Part shown: in pieces, positions 9,086-18,023 of the stretch | Layout of the letters: the number at the start of each line of letters is the position of its first letter | Numbering within the stretch: the first letter of the stretch is position 1 | Assembly: GCA_014649155.1 (NCBI GenBank) | Contig: BMSM01000020.1 | Coordinates: 62,001-126,000, forward strand | Direction of reading: 5' to 3' | DNA: 64,000 nucleotides | Source of the DNA: Streptomyces griseoviridis | GTDB lineage: Bacteria; Actinomycetota; Actinomycetes; Streptomycetales; Streptomycetaceae | Program-made: the position numbers and the translations under genes | Notes under the pieces: generated by a model | Told to the model about the DNA's origin: nothing | What the model saw: only the letters and a program-made list of their open reading frames with translations | Database searches by the model: none

Positions 9086-10180
9086 ATGGGTCCCCATCCT
9101 GCGGTCGCGGCGATACGCCTGGCGGTCCGCCGCGTCCTCCACGACATCCTCACCGAACACCACGGCACCGGGCACGCGGACATCCCCGACGCCGCACTCC
9201 CCCACCCGACGACGCACGCGGGCCCGCCCGCGCCGCCACGCCCCCCGGCGTCCACCCGGCCGGCGACGCCCCCGCTGGTGCTGGTGGCGTGCTCCGGCGG
9301 CGCCGACTCCATGGCCCTCGCCTCCGCCCTCGCCTTCGAGGCCCCCCGCCTCGGCGTCCGGGCCGGCGGCATCACCGTCGACCACGGCCTCCAGGCCGGC
9401 TCCGACCTGCGCGCCGAGGAGGTCGTCGTGCGCCTGCGCGCGCTCGGCCTCGACCCCGTGGAGTCCACCGCCGTGACCGTCGGCCGCGAAGGCGGCCCGG
9501 AAGCCGCCGCCCGCGACGCCCGCTACGACGCCCTGGACGCCGCCGCAGAGCGCCACGGCGCCGCCGCCGTCCTGCTCGGCCACACCCGCGACGACCAGGC
9601 CGAGACCGTCCTGCTCGGCCTCGCCCGCGGCTCCGGCATCCGCTCCCTGTCCGGCATGGCCGCGGTCTCGGGGGCCGGCGGCCGTTACCGGCGCCCGTTC
9701 CTCCACCTCGACCGGCAGACCGCCCGCAAGGCATGCATGGCCCAGTCCCTGCCCGTCTGGGACGACCCGCACAACACCGACCCCGCCTACACCCGCTCCC
9801 GGCTGCGCCACGAGGGCCTGCCCGCCCTGGAGAAAGCCCTCGGCAAGGGCGTCGTCGAGGCGCTGGCCCGCACCGCCCAGCTCTCCCGCGACGACGCCGA
9901 CGCCCTCGACGGCTGGGCCCGGCAGGCCGAGGCCGGCGTCCGGGACGCGACGGGACTGCTGGACTGCAGCAAGCTCTTCGCCCTGCCGCCCGCCGTCCGC
10001 CGCCGCATCCTGCGCAGGGCCGCCATCGAGGCGGGCGCCCCGGCCGGTTCGCTCTTCGCCCGGCACATCGAGGAGATGGACAAGCTGATCACCGGCTGGC
10101 GCGGCCAGGGAGCCATCAACCTGCCCGGCAAGGTGGTCGCCCAGCGGCAGGGTGGCAGACTGGTCATCCGGCGGGGCTGA
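9086..10180 (+). CDS. tilS: tRNA(Ile)-lysidine synthetase
   Basis: An ATP-dependent enzyme attaching lysine to C34 of tRNA-Ile(CAU), which changes its codon from AUG to AUA. The PP-loop SGGADSMALA follows LVLVACS near residue 70, and further N-type ATP-pyrophosphatase motifs are visible (TVDHGLQAGSDLRAEEV, LLGHTRDDQAETVLLGLARG). The C-terminal part is shorter than in E. coli TilS, as usual for actinobacteria. The start is ATG 9086, behind GAAGGG at 9072-9077. The first 60 residues are Pro/Ala-rich and poorly conserved. It is followed by hpt after 79 bp; tilS-hpt-ftsH is a conserved bacterial gene string. Confidence 0.95.
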   Translation: MGPHPAVAAIRLAVRRVLHDILTEHHGTGHADIPDAALPHPTTHAGPPAPPRPPASTRPATPPLVLVACSGGADSMALASALAFEAPRLGVRAGGITVDHGLQAGSDLRAEEVVVRLRALGLDPVESTAVTVGREGGPEAAARDARYDALDAAAERHGAAAVLLGHTRDDQAETVLLGLARGSGIRSLSGMAAVSGAGGRYRRPFLHLDRQTARKACMAQSLPVWDDPHNTDPAYTRSRLRHEGLPALEKALGKGVVEALARTAQLSRDDADALDGWARQAEAGVRDATGLLDCSKLFALPPAVRRRILRRAAIEAGAPAGSLFARHIEEMDKLITGWRGQGAINLPGKVVAQRQGGRLVIRRG

Positions 10181-10259
10181 ACCCCGACCGCCCCGAGCCC
10201 GGCTCGGGCGGCCGAACGGCTGTCAGCCGGACGCCGTAACTGCGGGACGACCGAAAGTG

Positions 10260-10820
10260 ATGCGGGTGGACGCGAACGACATGGGTGCCGATCTCCAGCG
10301 GGTGCTCATCACCAAGGAAGAGATCGACGCGAAGCTGGCCGAGCTGGCCGCGAAGATCGACGCTGAGTACGCGGGCAAGGACCTGCTCATCGTCGGAGTC
10401 CTCAAGGGCGCGGTGATGGTCATGGCCGACCTCGCCAGGGCACTGTCCACCCCGGTCACCATGGACTGGATGGCCGTGTCGTCCTACGGCGCGGGCACCC
10501 AGTCCTCCGGGGTCGTGCGCATCCTCAAGGACCTCGACACCGACATCAAGGGCAAGCACGTCCTGATCGTCGAGGACATCATCGACTCCGGCCTCACCCT
10601 CTCCTGGCTGCTGTCCAACCTCGGCTCGCGCGAGCCCGCCTCCCTGAAGGTGTGCACGCTGCTGCGCAAGCCCGACGCCGCCAAGGTCGCCATCGACGTG
10701 CAGTGGGTCGGCTTCGACATCCCCAACGAGTTCGTCGTCGGGTACGGCCTGGACTACGCCGAGAAGTACCGGAACCTGCCGTTCGTGGGTACGCTCGCGC
10801 CCCACGTCTACGGCGGCTGA
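10260..10820 (+). CDS. hpt: Hypoxanthine phosphoribosyltransferase
   Basis: A purine salvage enzyme that joins hypoxanthine or guanine to PRPP to make IMP or GMP. The 186 aa show the PRPP-binding loop VLIVEDIIDSGLTLSWLL, the LKGAVMVMADLAR loop and the substrate part WVGFDIPNEFVVGYGLDYAEKYR. The start is taken as ATG 10260 (MRVDANDMGADL), which fits family length; GTG 10257 is adjacent and ATG 10281 is a shorter option. No strong ribosome binding site is visible. In other bacteria the Hpt protein is physically and genetically linked to TilS and FtsH, and the same order is seen here. Confidence 0.95.
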   Translation: MRVDANDMGADLQRVLITKEEIDAKLAELAAKIDAEYAGKDLLIVGVLKGAVMVMADLARALSTPVTMDWMAVSSYGAGTQSSGVVRILKDLDTDIKGKHVLIVEDIIDSGLTLSWLLSNLGSREPASLKVCTLLRKPDAAKVAIDVQWVGFDIPNEFVVGYGLDYAEKYRNLPFVGTLAPHVYGG

Positions 10821-10994
10821 CACGCCTGTACGGGACGGACGGGAACCCCGGCGGCCCTCGCACCGTTGGAGCATGCAGACGGTGGAGCCGGACATCCCGT
10901 GCGGCTGCGGGCCACCAAGCTGGGGTACCGTCAGAAGAACTGTCTTATCAAACTCACTATGGCAGGAGGGACGGGGCGGCACCGCTCCGTGTGG

Positions 10995-13034
<2,040 letters not shown>

Positions 13035-13055
13035 CGGCCCCGCGAGGCCCGGAAT

Positions 13056-13099
13056 GACTGCCGCGCCCCCCAGGTTCTAGCCTGGGGGGCGCGGCAGTC
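13056..13099 (+). terminator. Perfect 19-bp hairpin between ftsH and folE
   Basis: The left arm 13056-13074 and the right arm 13081-13099 are exact reverse complements, separated by the 6-nt loop TTCTAG. The stem lies 22 bp after the ftsH stop and 44 bp before the folE start. It should terminate or attenuate read-through into folE. There is no U tract, as usual in this genus. Confidence 0.8.
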
Positions 13100-13142
13100 C
13101 CATATGCCGACAAGCAGGACAGTGACAGGAACGAGGCACCAC

Positions 13143-13748
13143 ATGACCGACCCCGTGACGCTGGACGGCGAGGGCTTCGTCGGCGAGTTCGACGAGAAGC
13201 GGGCCGAGAACGCCGTACGCGAACTGCTGATCGCGGTCGGCGAGGACCCGGACCGCGAGGGTTTGAAGGAGACGCCGGCGCGGGTGGCGCGGGCGTACAG
13301 GGAACTCCTGGCGGGGTTGCGCCAGGAGCCGGAGGATGTCCTGACGACCACGTTCGATCTGGGGCACGACGAGATGGTCTTGGTCAAGGACATCGAAATC
13401 GTTAGCCTCTGTGAACATCATTTGCTGCCATTTCATGGCGTAGCTCACATTGGGTATATTCCGGCTGAAACGGGCAAGATAACGGGGCTCTCCAAGCTGG
13501 CGCGGCTGGTGGAGGTGTTCGCCCGGCGTCCACAGGTGCAGGAGCGGCTGACCACGCAGGTCGCCGACTCGCTGATGAAGATCCTCGAAGCCCGTGGCGC
13601 GATCGTCGTCATCGAGGCCGAGCACATGTGCATGTCGGTGCGGGGGGTGCGCAAGCCCGGCGCCAAGACCACCACGTCCGCGGTGCGGGGCCAGCTCAGG
13701 GACTCGACGACCCGGGCCGAGGCGATGAGCCTCATATTGGCGCGCTGA
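13143..13748 (+). CDS. folE: GTP cyclohydrolase I
   Basis: First enzyme of folate (pterin) synthesis, converting GTP to 7,8-dihydroneopterin triphosphate. It is 201 aa with a standard family core. Zinc ligands are Cys90 and His93 in SLCEHHLLPFHG and Cys163 in EHMCMSVRG; the active-site GAKTTTSAVRG follows. The start is ATG 13143, behind GGAACGAGG. The protein looks fully functional, but codons 85-115 (13395-13487), around the zinc/active-site motif, use A/T-ending codons in 17 of 31 cases, while I count about 11 among the other 170 codons. The other folate genes (folP, folB, folK) face it on the minus strand from 17789 down to 15177. A decayed intein-like endonuclease gene follows after 68 bp. 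Confidence 0.97.
   Translation: MTDPVTLDGEGFVGEFDEKRAENAVRELLIAVGEDPDREGLKETPARVARAYRELLAGLRQEPEDVLTTTFDLGHDEMVLVKDIEIVSLCEHHLLPFHGVAHIGYIPAETGKITGLSKLARLVEVFARRPQVQERLTTQVADSLMKILEARGAIVVIEAEHMCMSVRGVRKPGAKTTTSAVRGQLRDSTTRAEAMSLILAR
13395..13487 (+). other. Synonymously recoded, low-GC patch inside folE
   Basis: In this 93-bp stretch 45 bases are G or C (48%), in a gene and genome otherwise above 65-70%. Codons such as GAA, GTT, TGT, CAT, CCA, TTT, GTA, GCT, ATT, TAT and ATA cluster here, yet the residues encoded (EIVSLCEHHLLPFHGVAHIG and the following YIPAETGKITG) are the normal FolE sequence. The edges are sharp: codons before GAA 13395 and after GGG 13485 are host-like. See the finding on a possible homing-endonuclease target. 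Confidence 0.85.
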
Positions 13749-13753
13749 CCTGA

Positions 13754-13776
13754 TTGTCAGAGGTGCCCGGTACCTT
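13754..13776 (+). promoter_or_regulatory. RecA-NDp (PafBC-type) DNA-damage promoter motif before the intein-like gene
   Basis: TTGTCAGAG (13754-13762), an 8-nt spacer, then TACCTT (13771-13776). The published actinobacterial RecA-NDp consensus is TTGTCAGTG, 8 nt, TANNNT; only one base of the first block differs and the spacing is exact. A start near 13783 would give a leader of about 34 nt carrying AAGGGGG (13804-13810) before ATG 13817. Confidence 0.7.
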
Positions 13777-13816
13777 CCTCGATCGGTGAGTTGTTCACTG
13801 ATCAAGGGGGACACCG

Positions 13817-14631
13817 ATGAGTCACGGGGTGCCGAGCAAGCAACTGGTGAGCGTGGTCGGAGGTACCCGGCAGGCCAGGAACGTGGAGGTGGGGGACAAG
13901 CTCTGGAGTCTGGACGGGACGCGCACGGTGCCCACGACCGTCGTCGAGGTGACGGCGGCTAAGGCCCGTGAGGTCGTGGACGTGGTGACCGACCGGATCA
14001 CCTTCACGGTGGCCCCGGGACAGGAACTGGCGACACCTGACGGCCGGGTGCTCGCCTCTCGTGTGGCGGACGCCCCGGTGGTCTGGACCCCGGCTCGTAA
14101 GCTGTGCCGGGAGCGTCTGGTGATCAAGCCGGGATATGAACTCGGGTATGTCGTCGGAGCCACGTGCGCGGACGCCACCGTCGGACGGAACTGCGTGTCG
14201 CTCGTGGTCGACGACGAGGCGTTCGCCGGCCGTCACGCGACCTGTTTGACGGGTGCCACGGGACTGGGCGCCCGCCTTGAGCCGGTGACCCGTCCCTCGG
14301 ACTTTCCGGCGGGACGTCCCCGGGTTTCGGGTGAGGGTGGTTTCGTCCTACTTGGCGGATCTCATGCGGCAGTATGTCGGGGGAGACGCGCACCATCTGA
14401 GGCAGCGGTTCCCGCGCGTGGTGCTCCGGGACATCGACACGTTCTGCGGTTTCCTGGACGGTTATGTCGATGGAGACGGGTTCCGGCACAAGCGATGGGC
14501 TGGTCGCACGGTCGTCAGTGCCAATGTTCCCTTCCTCGCGGAGCTGGCCACGGTCATCGGCGCGAGGTTCACGCCGTCTCGACCCCTACCCGGGTTTCCT
14601 GGTCAACGGGTATCTGACGAGACAGCCGTAG
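13817..14631 (+). pseudogene. Free-standing intein-like Hint/LAGLIDADG homing endonuclease, frameshifted
   Basis: Three frames join into one intein-like protein. Frame A (ATG 13817 to about 14310) gives an intein N-block (SKQLVSVVGGTRQARNVEVG, then DKLWSLDG), a weakened block B (FTVAPGQELATPDGRV) and the first endonuclease motif (YELGYVVGATCADATVG). Frame B (about 14310-14570) has VSSYLADLMRQYVGG and the second LAGLIDADG-like motif TFCGFLDGYVDGDGF. Frame C (to TAG 14629) ends DPYPGFLVNGYLTRQP, an intein C-terminal block. By alignment, the nucleophilic residue 1 would be Gly and the usual terminal His-Asn is Arg-Gln. Splicing therefore looks lost, and the gene has its own start and ribosome binding site instead of exteins. 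The part between the second motif and the C-block is short, suggesting a deletion. Domain names are inferred by eye. Confidence 0.75.
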
Positions 14632-14641
14632 AGAGGGAGGG

Positions 14642-15130
14642 TCAGGCCGTCGAAGGGGTGCCCGGGGTGTTGTCGTCCTCGTCGTCGGGGAGGCGGCAGA
14701 CGCGCTCCAGGAAGAGGGCGGACGCTATGACGGCGATGGCGGCGAGGACCGAGAAGCCGGCGTAGACGGCCTGGTCGCGGCGGGCGGGGATGTCGAGCTG
14801 CTCCAGCAGGAAAACGCCCGTGCCGCCGTACATCCCGGCGACCAGGGCGGCGACCAGGGCGCTGGCCTGGCCGAAGACGACCGCGCGGGCCGCCATCAGC
14901 GGGTCGACGCCCTTGGCGCCGGGGACGCGATCGCGCTGGGCCTTCAGACGGGCGCGCAGGGAGAGGGCCGTGGCCAGCAGGACCACGGCGATCAAGGCCA
15001 GCACGATGGGGGCGGCGAGGGGGACGCTGGGGAGGGTCCCCACCGAGTTCCACAGGCGGGCGCCCGCCCAGGACAGGATGCCGGCCACGGCGAAGACGCC
15101 GGCCAGCACCCTGATGCGCAGCTGTTTCAC
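14642..15130 (-). CDS. DUF3180 family membrane protein
   Basis: A small actinobacterial membrane protein (162 aa) of unknown function, regularly found at the end of the folate cluster. Four hydrophobic segments can be seen: RVLAGVFAVAGILSWAGARL, PLAAPIVLALIAVVLLATAL, VVFGQASALVAALVAGMYGG and VYAGFSVLAAIAVIASALFL. The tail is acidic (PDDEDDN). The start codon is ATG 15130. It is the last gene of the minus-strand block folP-NTF2-folB-folK-DUF3180, 46 bp after folK, and its stop lies 10 bp from the stop of the converging intein-like relic. Confidence 0.88.
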   Translation of the reverse strand: MKQLRIRVLAGVFAVAGILSWAGARLWNSVGTLPSVPLAAPIVLALIAVVLLATALSLRARLKAQRDRVPGAKGVDPLMAARAVVFGQASALVAALVAGMYGGTGVFLLEQLDIPARRDQAVYAGFSVLAAIAVIASALFLERVCRLPDDEDDNTPGTPSTA

Positions 15131-15176
15131 GGTGTCCCTTCGGTTCCCCGCACGATGGTCGTGTCGACCTTAACGA

Positions 15177-15788
15177 CTATTCCGGCAGCCGGAGTTCCAG
15201 GTCGGCGCGGGGAGCGACGCCTTCGCGGCCGACAGCGTCCAGCAGGTCGGCGACCGGGCCGCGGCCGGGCAGTGCCGCCTCGGGGTCCACGTCGTGCCAG
15301 GGGGCGAGGACGAAGGCCCGCTCGTGGGCGCGCGGGTGGGGCAGGGTGAGGCGCGGGTCGTCGGAGACGACGTCGGCGTACGCGATGATGTCGACGTCCA
15401 GGGTGCGCGGGCCCCAGCGCTCCTCGCGGACCCGGTGGAAGGCCTCCTCCACGGCGTGCGCCCGCTCCAGCAGGGAGGTCGGGGGGAGGGTGGTCTTGAG
15501 GATCACGACCGCGTTGAAGTACGACGGCTGGGTGCCCGGGTCGACGCCCCAGGGCTCGGTCTCGTAGACCGGGGAGACGCCCTTGACGCGGATGCCGGGG
15601 GTGTCCTCCAGGGCGTCGATGGCGCCCTGGAGCGTCTCCAGCCGGTTGCCGAGGTTGGCGCCGAGGGCGATGACGGCGCGTTTGGGGTTGGACAGTGTGG
15701 TGTCCGCGGCGTCGACCTGGTCGACCACGGCGGCGGGCACGGGCTGGACGGTGGGGTCGGTGGGGCCTTTGAGGAAGGGGGCGCTCAT
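15177..15788 (-). CDS. folK: 2-amino-4-hydroxy-6-hydroxymethyldihydropteridine diphosphokinase
   Basis: Pyrophosphorylates 6-hydroxymethyl-7,8-dihydropterin with ATP, the step before dihydropteroate synthase. Family signatures: AVIALGANLGNRLETLQGAI after a ~45-residue polar N-terminal extension, SPVYETEPWG with the pterin-stacking region, RWGPRTLDVDIIAYADV (the ATP/Mg aspartates) and LPHPRAHERAFVLAPW. It is 203 aa. ATG 15788 overlaps the folB stop by 4 bp (ATGA), so the two are translationally coupled. The extension before residue 45 is longer than in E. coli FolK (about 160 aa). Confidence 0.95.
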   Translation of the reverse strand: MSAPFLKGPTDPTVQPVPAAVVDQVDAADTTLSNPKRAVIALGANLGNRLETLQGAIDALEDTPGIRVKGVSPVYETEPWGVDPGTQPSYFNAVVILKTTLPPTSLLERAHAVEEAFHRVREERWGPRTLDVDIIAYADVVSDDPRLTLPHPRAHERAFVLAPWHDVDPEAALPGRGPVADLLDAVGREGVAPRADLELRLPE

Positions 15789-16144
15789 ACACGGCTCCGG
15801 GTGATGGTGACGGTGACGTCGTCGAAGGGCACCGTGATCGGGGCGTCCGGCTTGTGGACGCAGACCTCGACCTCCTGGACCGCCTCGTGCTTGAGGCACA
15901 CCTGGGCGATGCGCTCGGCGAGCGTCTCGACGAGGTTGACGGGCTCGCCCTCGACGACGGCGACGACCTCCTCGGCGACGATGCCGTAGTGCACGGTCCT
16001 GGTCAGGTCGTCCTCGGCCGCGGCGGGCCGGGTGTCCAGGCCGAGGACGAGGTCCACGAGGAAGGTCTGGCCCTCCTCGCGCTCCTTGGGGAAGACACCG
16101 TGGTGCCCGCGGGCCTTCAGGCCGCGCAGCGCGACACGATCCAC
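15785..16144 (-). CDS. folB: Dihydroneopterin aldolase
   Basis: Cleaves 7,8-dihydroneopterin to 6-hydroxymethyl-dihydropterin and glycolaldehyde. The protein is 119 aa, the usual length. RVALRGLKARGHHGVFPKER carries the conserved HHGVF-type pterin pocket, HYGIVAEEVVAVVEGEPVNL the central region, and VCVHKPDAPI the catalytic lysine. The start is GTG 16144, with AGGAG about 6 nt upstream. It overlaps folK by 4 bp. A 260-bp gap separates it from the upstream NTF2-like gene. Confidence 0.95.
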   Translation of the reverse strand: MDRVALRGLKARGHHGVFPKEREEGQTFLVDLVLGLDTRPAAAEDDLTRTVHYGIVAEEVVAVVEGEPVNLVETLAERIAQVCLKHEAVQEVEVCVHKPDAPITVPFDDVTVTITRSRV

Positions 16145-16404
16145 GCGATCACTCCTGCAGTCGTCGGTTCCGGCCGGTCCGCCCGCGGGGTGCGGACGGC
16201 ACCCGGGCCGCTTTCGAATCTACCCGCGCGCACTGACGGTGCCGGGCCGCGGGGGGCTTCCGGCCGCTCGGCCGGCGGGAGGCGTCCCCGTGCGCCGTGG
16301 CGGGCGGGCCCGGTGGCTCACCGGGTGGTAGCCGTCCATACCCGCCGGTCGGTGATTCCAACCACTTTTCCGCGAGGACGCCGGAAGGGGTGTCCCGGGA
16401 GGTG
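16145..16404. other. Gap inside the folate operon without a recognised gene
   Basis: 260 bp between the NTF2-like gene and folB. I see no credible coding frame in either direction, only GC-rich text and a few short inverted repeats. It may hold an internal promoter for folB-folK-DUF3180. Confidence 0.4.
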
Positions 16405-16908
16405 TCAGGAAGGTGTCTCCTCGTCGTCGTCCTCGTCGTTCTCCGCGAGGACCGGGGAGCCGTGGTGGGACCAGAGTTTCCAGCCGGCGTCGGTGCGCCG
16501 GAAGACGTTGGTGGCGACCACGAGCTGGCCGACCAGGGGGCCGAGTTCGTCGCCCTCCTCGGGGGCGGGGCCGCCGCTGAGGATGTTCTCCGTGCAGGTG
16601 ACGACGGCCGTGTCGCCGGTGACGGAGACGTGGGTGTCGGTGAGGAAGAACTGGATGTAGTCGGTGTTCGCCATGATCAGGGCGTACGACCGCAGGACCT
16701 CCCCGCGGCCGGTGAGGACCGGCCAGCCGGGGTGGACGCAGGAGACCACGCCGGTGTCCGCCGGGTCGTGGTAGGTCTCGTCGACGCCGAGGTCGGACGG
16801 CGAGAGCCACATCTCGCTCAGCCGTTCGAAGGCGCCTTGTTCCAGTGCCTCGTAGTAGGCGGTGTTGGCCGCCTCGACCTGCTCGACGTCGAGGTGCGAG
16901 GCGCTCAC
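16405..16908 (-). CDS. NTF2/SnoaL-like domain protein in the folate operon
   Basis: 167 aa with the cone-shaped NTF2 fold pattern: helix ANTAYYEALEQGAFERLSEM, the loop YHDPADTGVVSCVHPGWPVL, helix GRGEVLRSYALIM and a beta sheet ending RRTDAGWKLWSHHGSPVL. The tail is very acidic (AENDEDDDEETPS). Such proteins can be enzymes or binding partners and no reaction can be assigned. GTG 16908 overlaps the folP stop (GTGA), with AGGAG upstream, so it is translated together with dihydroteroate synthase. The constant pairing with folP suggests a role in folate metabolism; that is inference. Confidence 0.88.
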   Translation of the reverse strand: MSASHLDVEQVEAANTAYYEALEQGAFERLSEMWLSPSDLGVDETYHDPADTGVVSCVHPGWPVLTGRGEVLRSYALIMANTDYIQFFLTDTHVSVTGDTAVVTCTENILSGGPAPEEGDELGPLVGQLVVATNVFRRTDAGWKLWSHHGSPVLAENDEDDDEETPS

Positions 16909-17789
16909 CGGGCTCCTTCCGTGCCGCGGGCGGCGGCTCGTTCGACGGCGCGGACGACGCGTACGGCGTCGGCGGTCGCGCGGACCTCGTGCACCCGTAC
17001 CGCCCAGGCACCGGCCCGGGCGGCGAGCGCGGAGACGGCGGCGGTGGCGGCGTCGCGCTCCCGCGCGGGCGGCACGGCGCCGTCCGGGCCGGCCAGGACC
17101 CGGCCGAGGAACCGTTTGCGGGAGGCGGCGACGAGGAGGGGGTGGCCCAGGCCCAGCAGGCGCTCCAGGTGGGCCAGCAGGACCAGGTCGTGCTCGGCGT
17201 CCTTGGAGAAGCCGAGGCCGGGGTCGACGACGACGCGGTCCGGGGCGATGCCGCCCTCCAGGACGGCCGTCACGCGCGCGTGCAGCTCGTCGGCGACCTC
17301 GGTGACGACGTCGTGGTAGCTGCCGCGCACGTTGCCGCCCGCCAGCAGGCCGCGCCAGTGCATGACGACGAAGGGGGCGCCGGCGTCCGCGACCACCGGG
17401 ACCATCCGCGGGTCGGCGAGGCCCCCGGAGACGTCGTTGACCAGGGCGGCGCCTGCCCGGAGGGCCTGCTCGGCCACCGAGGCGCGCATGGTGTCGACGG
17501 AGATGGTGACGCCCTCGGAGGCGAGGCCGCGGACGACGGGGACGACCCGTTTCAGCTCCTCGGCCTCGTCGACGCGGGTGGCGCCGGGCCGGGTGGACTC
17601 GCCGCCGACGTCGATCAGGTCCGCGCCCTGGGCGACCAGGTCGAGGCCGTGTTTGATGGCGGCCGTCGTGTCGAACCAGCGACCACCGTCGGAGAAGGAG
17701 TCGGGGGTCACATTGACGACTCCCATGACCGCACAGCGGTCCCATGCGGTGAGTCCCGCCACGTGGCGGCGGCCGGTCTGCGTGCTCAT
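16905..17789 (-). CDS. folP: Dihydropteroate synthase
   Basis: Condenses hydroxymethyl-dihydropterin pyrophosphate with p-aminobenzoate; the sulfonamide target. TIM-barrel motifs: MGVVNVTPDSFSDGG, DLIDVGGESTRPGAT, INDV-type ALVNDVSGG, VDPGLGFSKDAEHDL and the C-terminal VRVHEVRATADAVRV. It is 294 aa, the normal length, starting at ATG 17789. It is first in the minus-strand folate block, and the promoter must lie in the AT-richer intergenic region 17790-18023 shared with the divergent coiled-coil gene. Confidence 0.96.
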   Translation of the reverse strand: MSTQTGRRHVAGLTAWDRCAVMGVVNVTPDSFSDGGRWFDTTAAIKHGLDLVAQGADLIDVGGESTRPGATRVDEAEELKRVVPVVRGLASEGVTISVDTMRASVAEQALRAGAALVNDVSGGLADPRMVPVVADAGAPFVVMHWRGLLAGGNVRGSYHDVVTEVADELHARVTAVLEGGIAPDRVVVDPGLGFSKDAEHDLVLLAHLERLLGLGHPLLVAASRKRFLGRVLAGPDGAVPPARERDAATAAVSALAARAGAWAVRVHEVRATADAVRVVRAVERAAARGTEGAR

Positions 17790-17923
17790 GTGTTCAGCCT
17801 AGGCCCCCGGGGTGCCGGCCCTCTTCCCGGCGGTGATCTCCCCGTTCCGGGGAAAGCGGTGGTCGGGAGGGCAATGCCGGCGGGGCCGGTATTACCCGTC
17901 CGGATAAATGATCTTGGTCAATT

Positions 17924-18002
17924 GAGGCATCGATTCCTGATGCCTCGTGAACACTTACGGGACAGCGCTCTTTTTACGGGGTCGAGGCGTCAAGAAACGC
18001 CT
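17924..18002. other. Two hairpins in the AT-rich divergent intergenic region
   Basis: Stem 1 is GAGGCATC/GATGCCTC (17924-17931 with 17939-17946). Stem 2 is AGGCGT/ACGCCT (17985-17990 with 17997-18002). They lie between folP and the coiled-coil gene at 18024, in the least GC-rich text of the neighbourhood (for example GGATAAATGATC, CTCTTTTTACG). They may be operators or 5' leader structures. Confidence 0.45.
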
Positions 18003-18023
18003 ACGCGCGGTAAGTTTCTGGCC

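Noticed and set aside
10220..10243. RecA-NDp-like motif upstream of hpt (CTGTCAGCC-N8-TAACTG)
   Set aside because: The TGTCAG core and spacing fit, but the GTG part and the final T of the -10 are wrong; likely chance.
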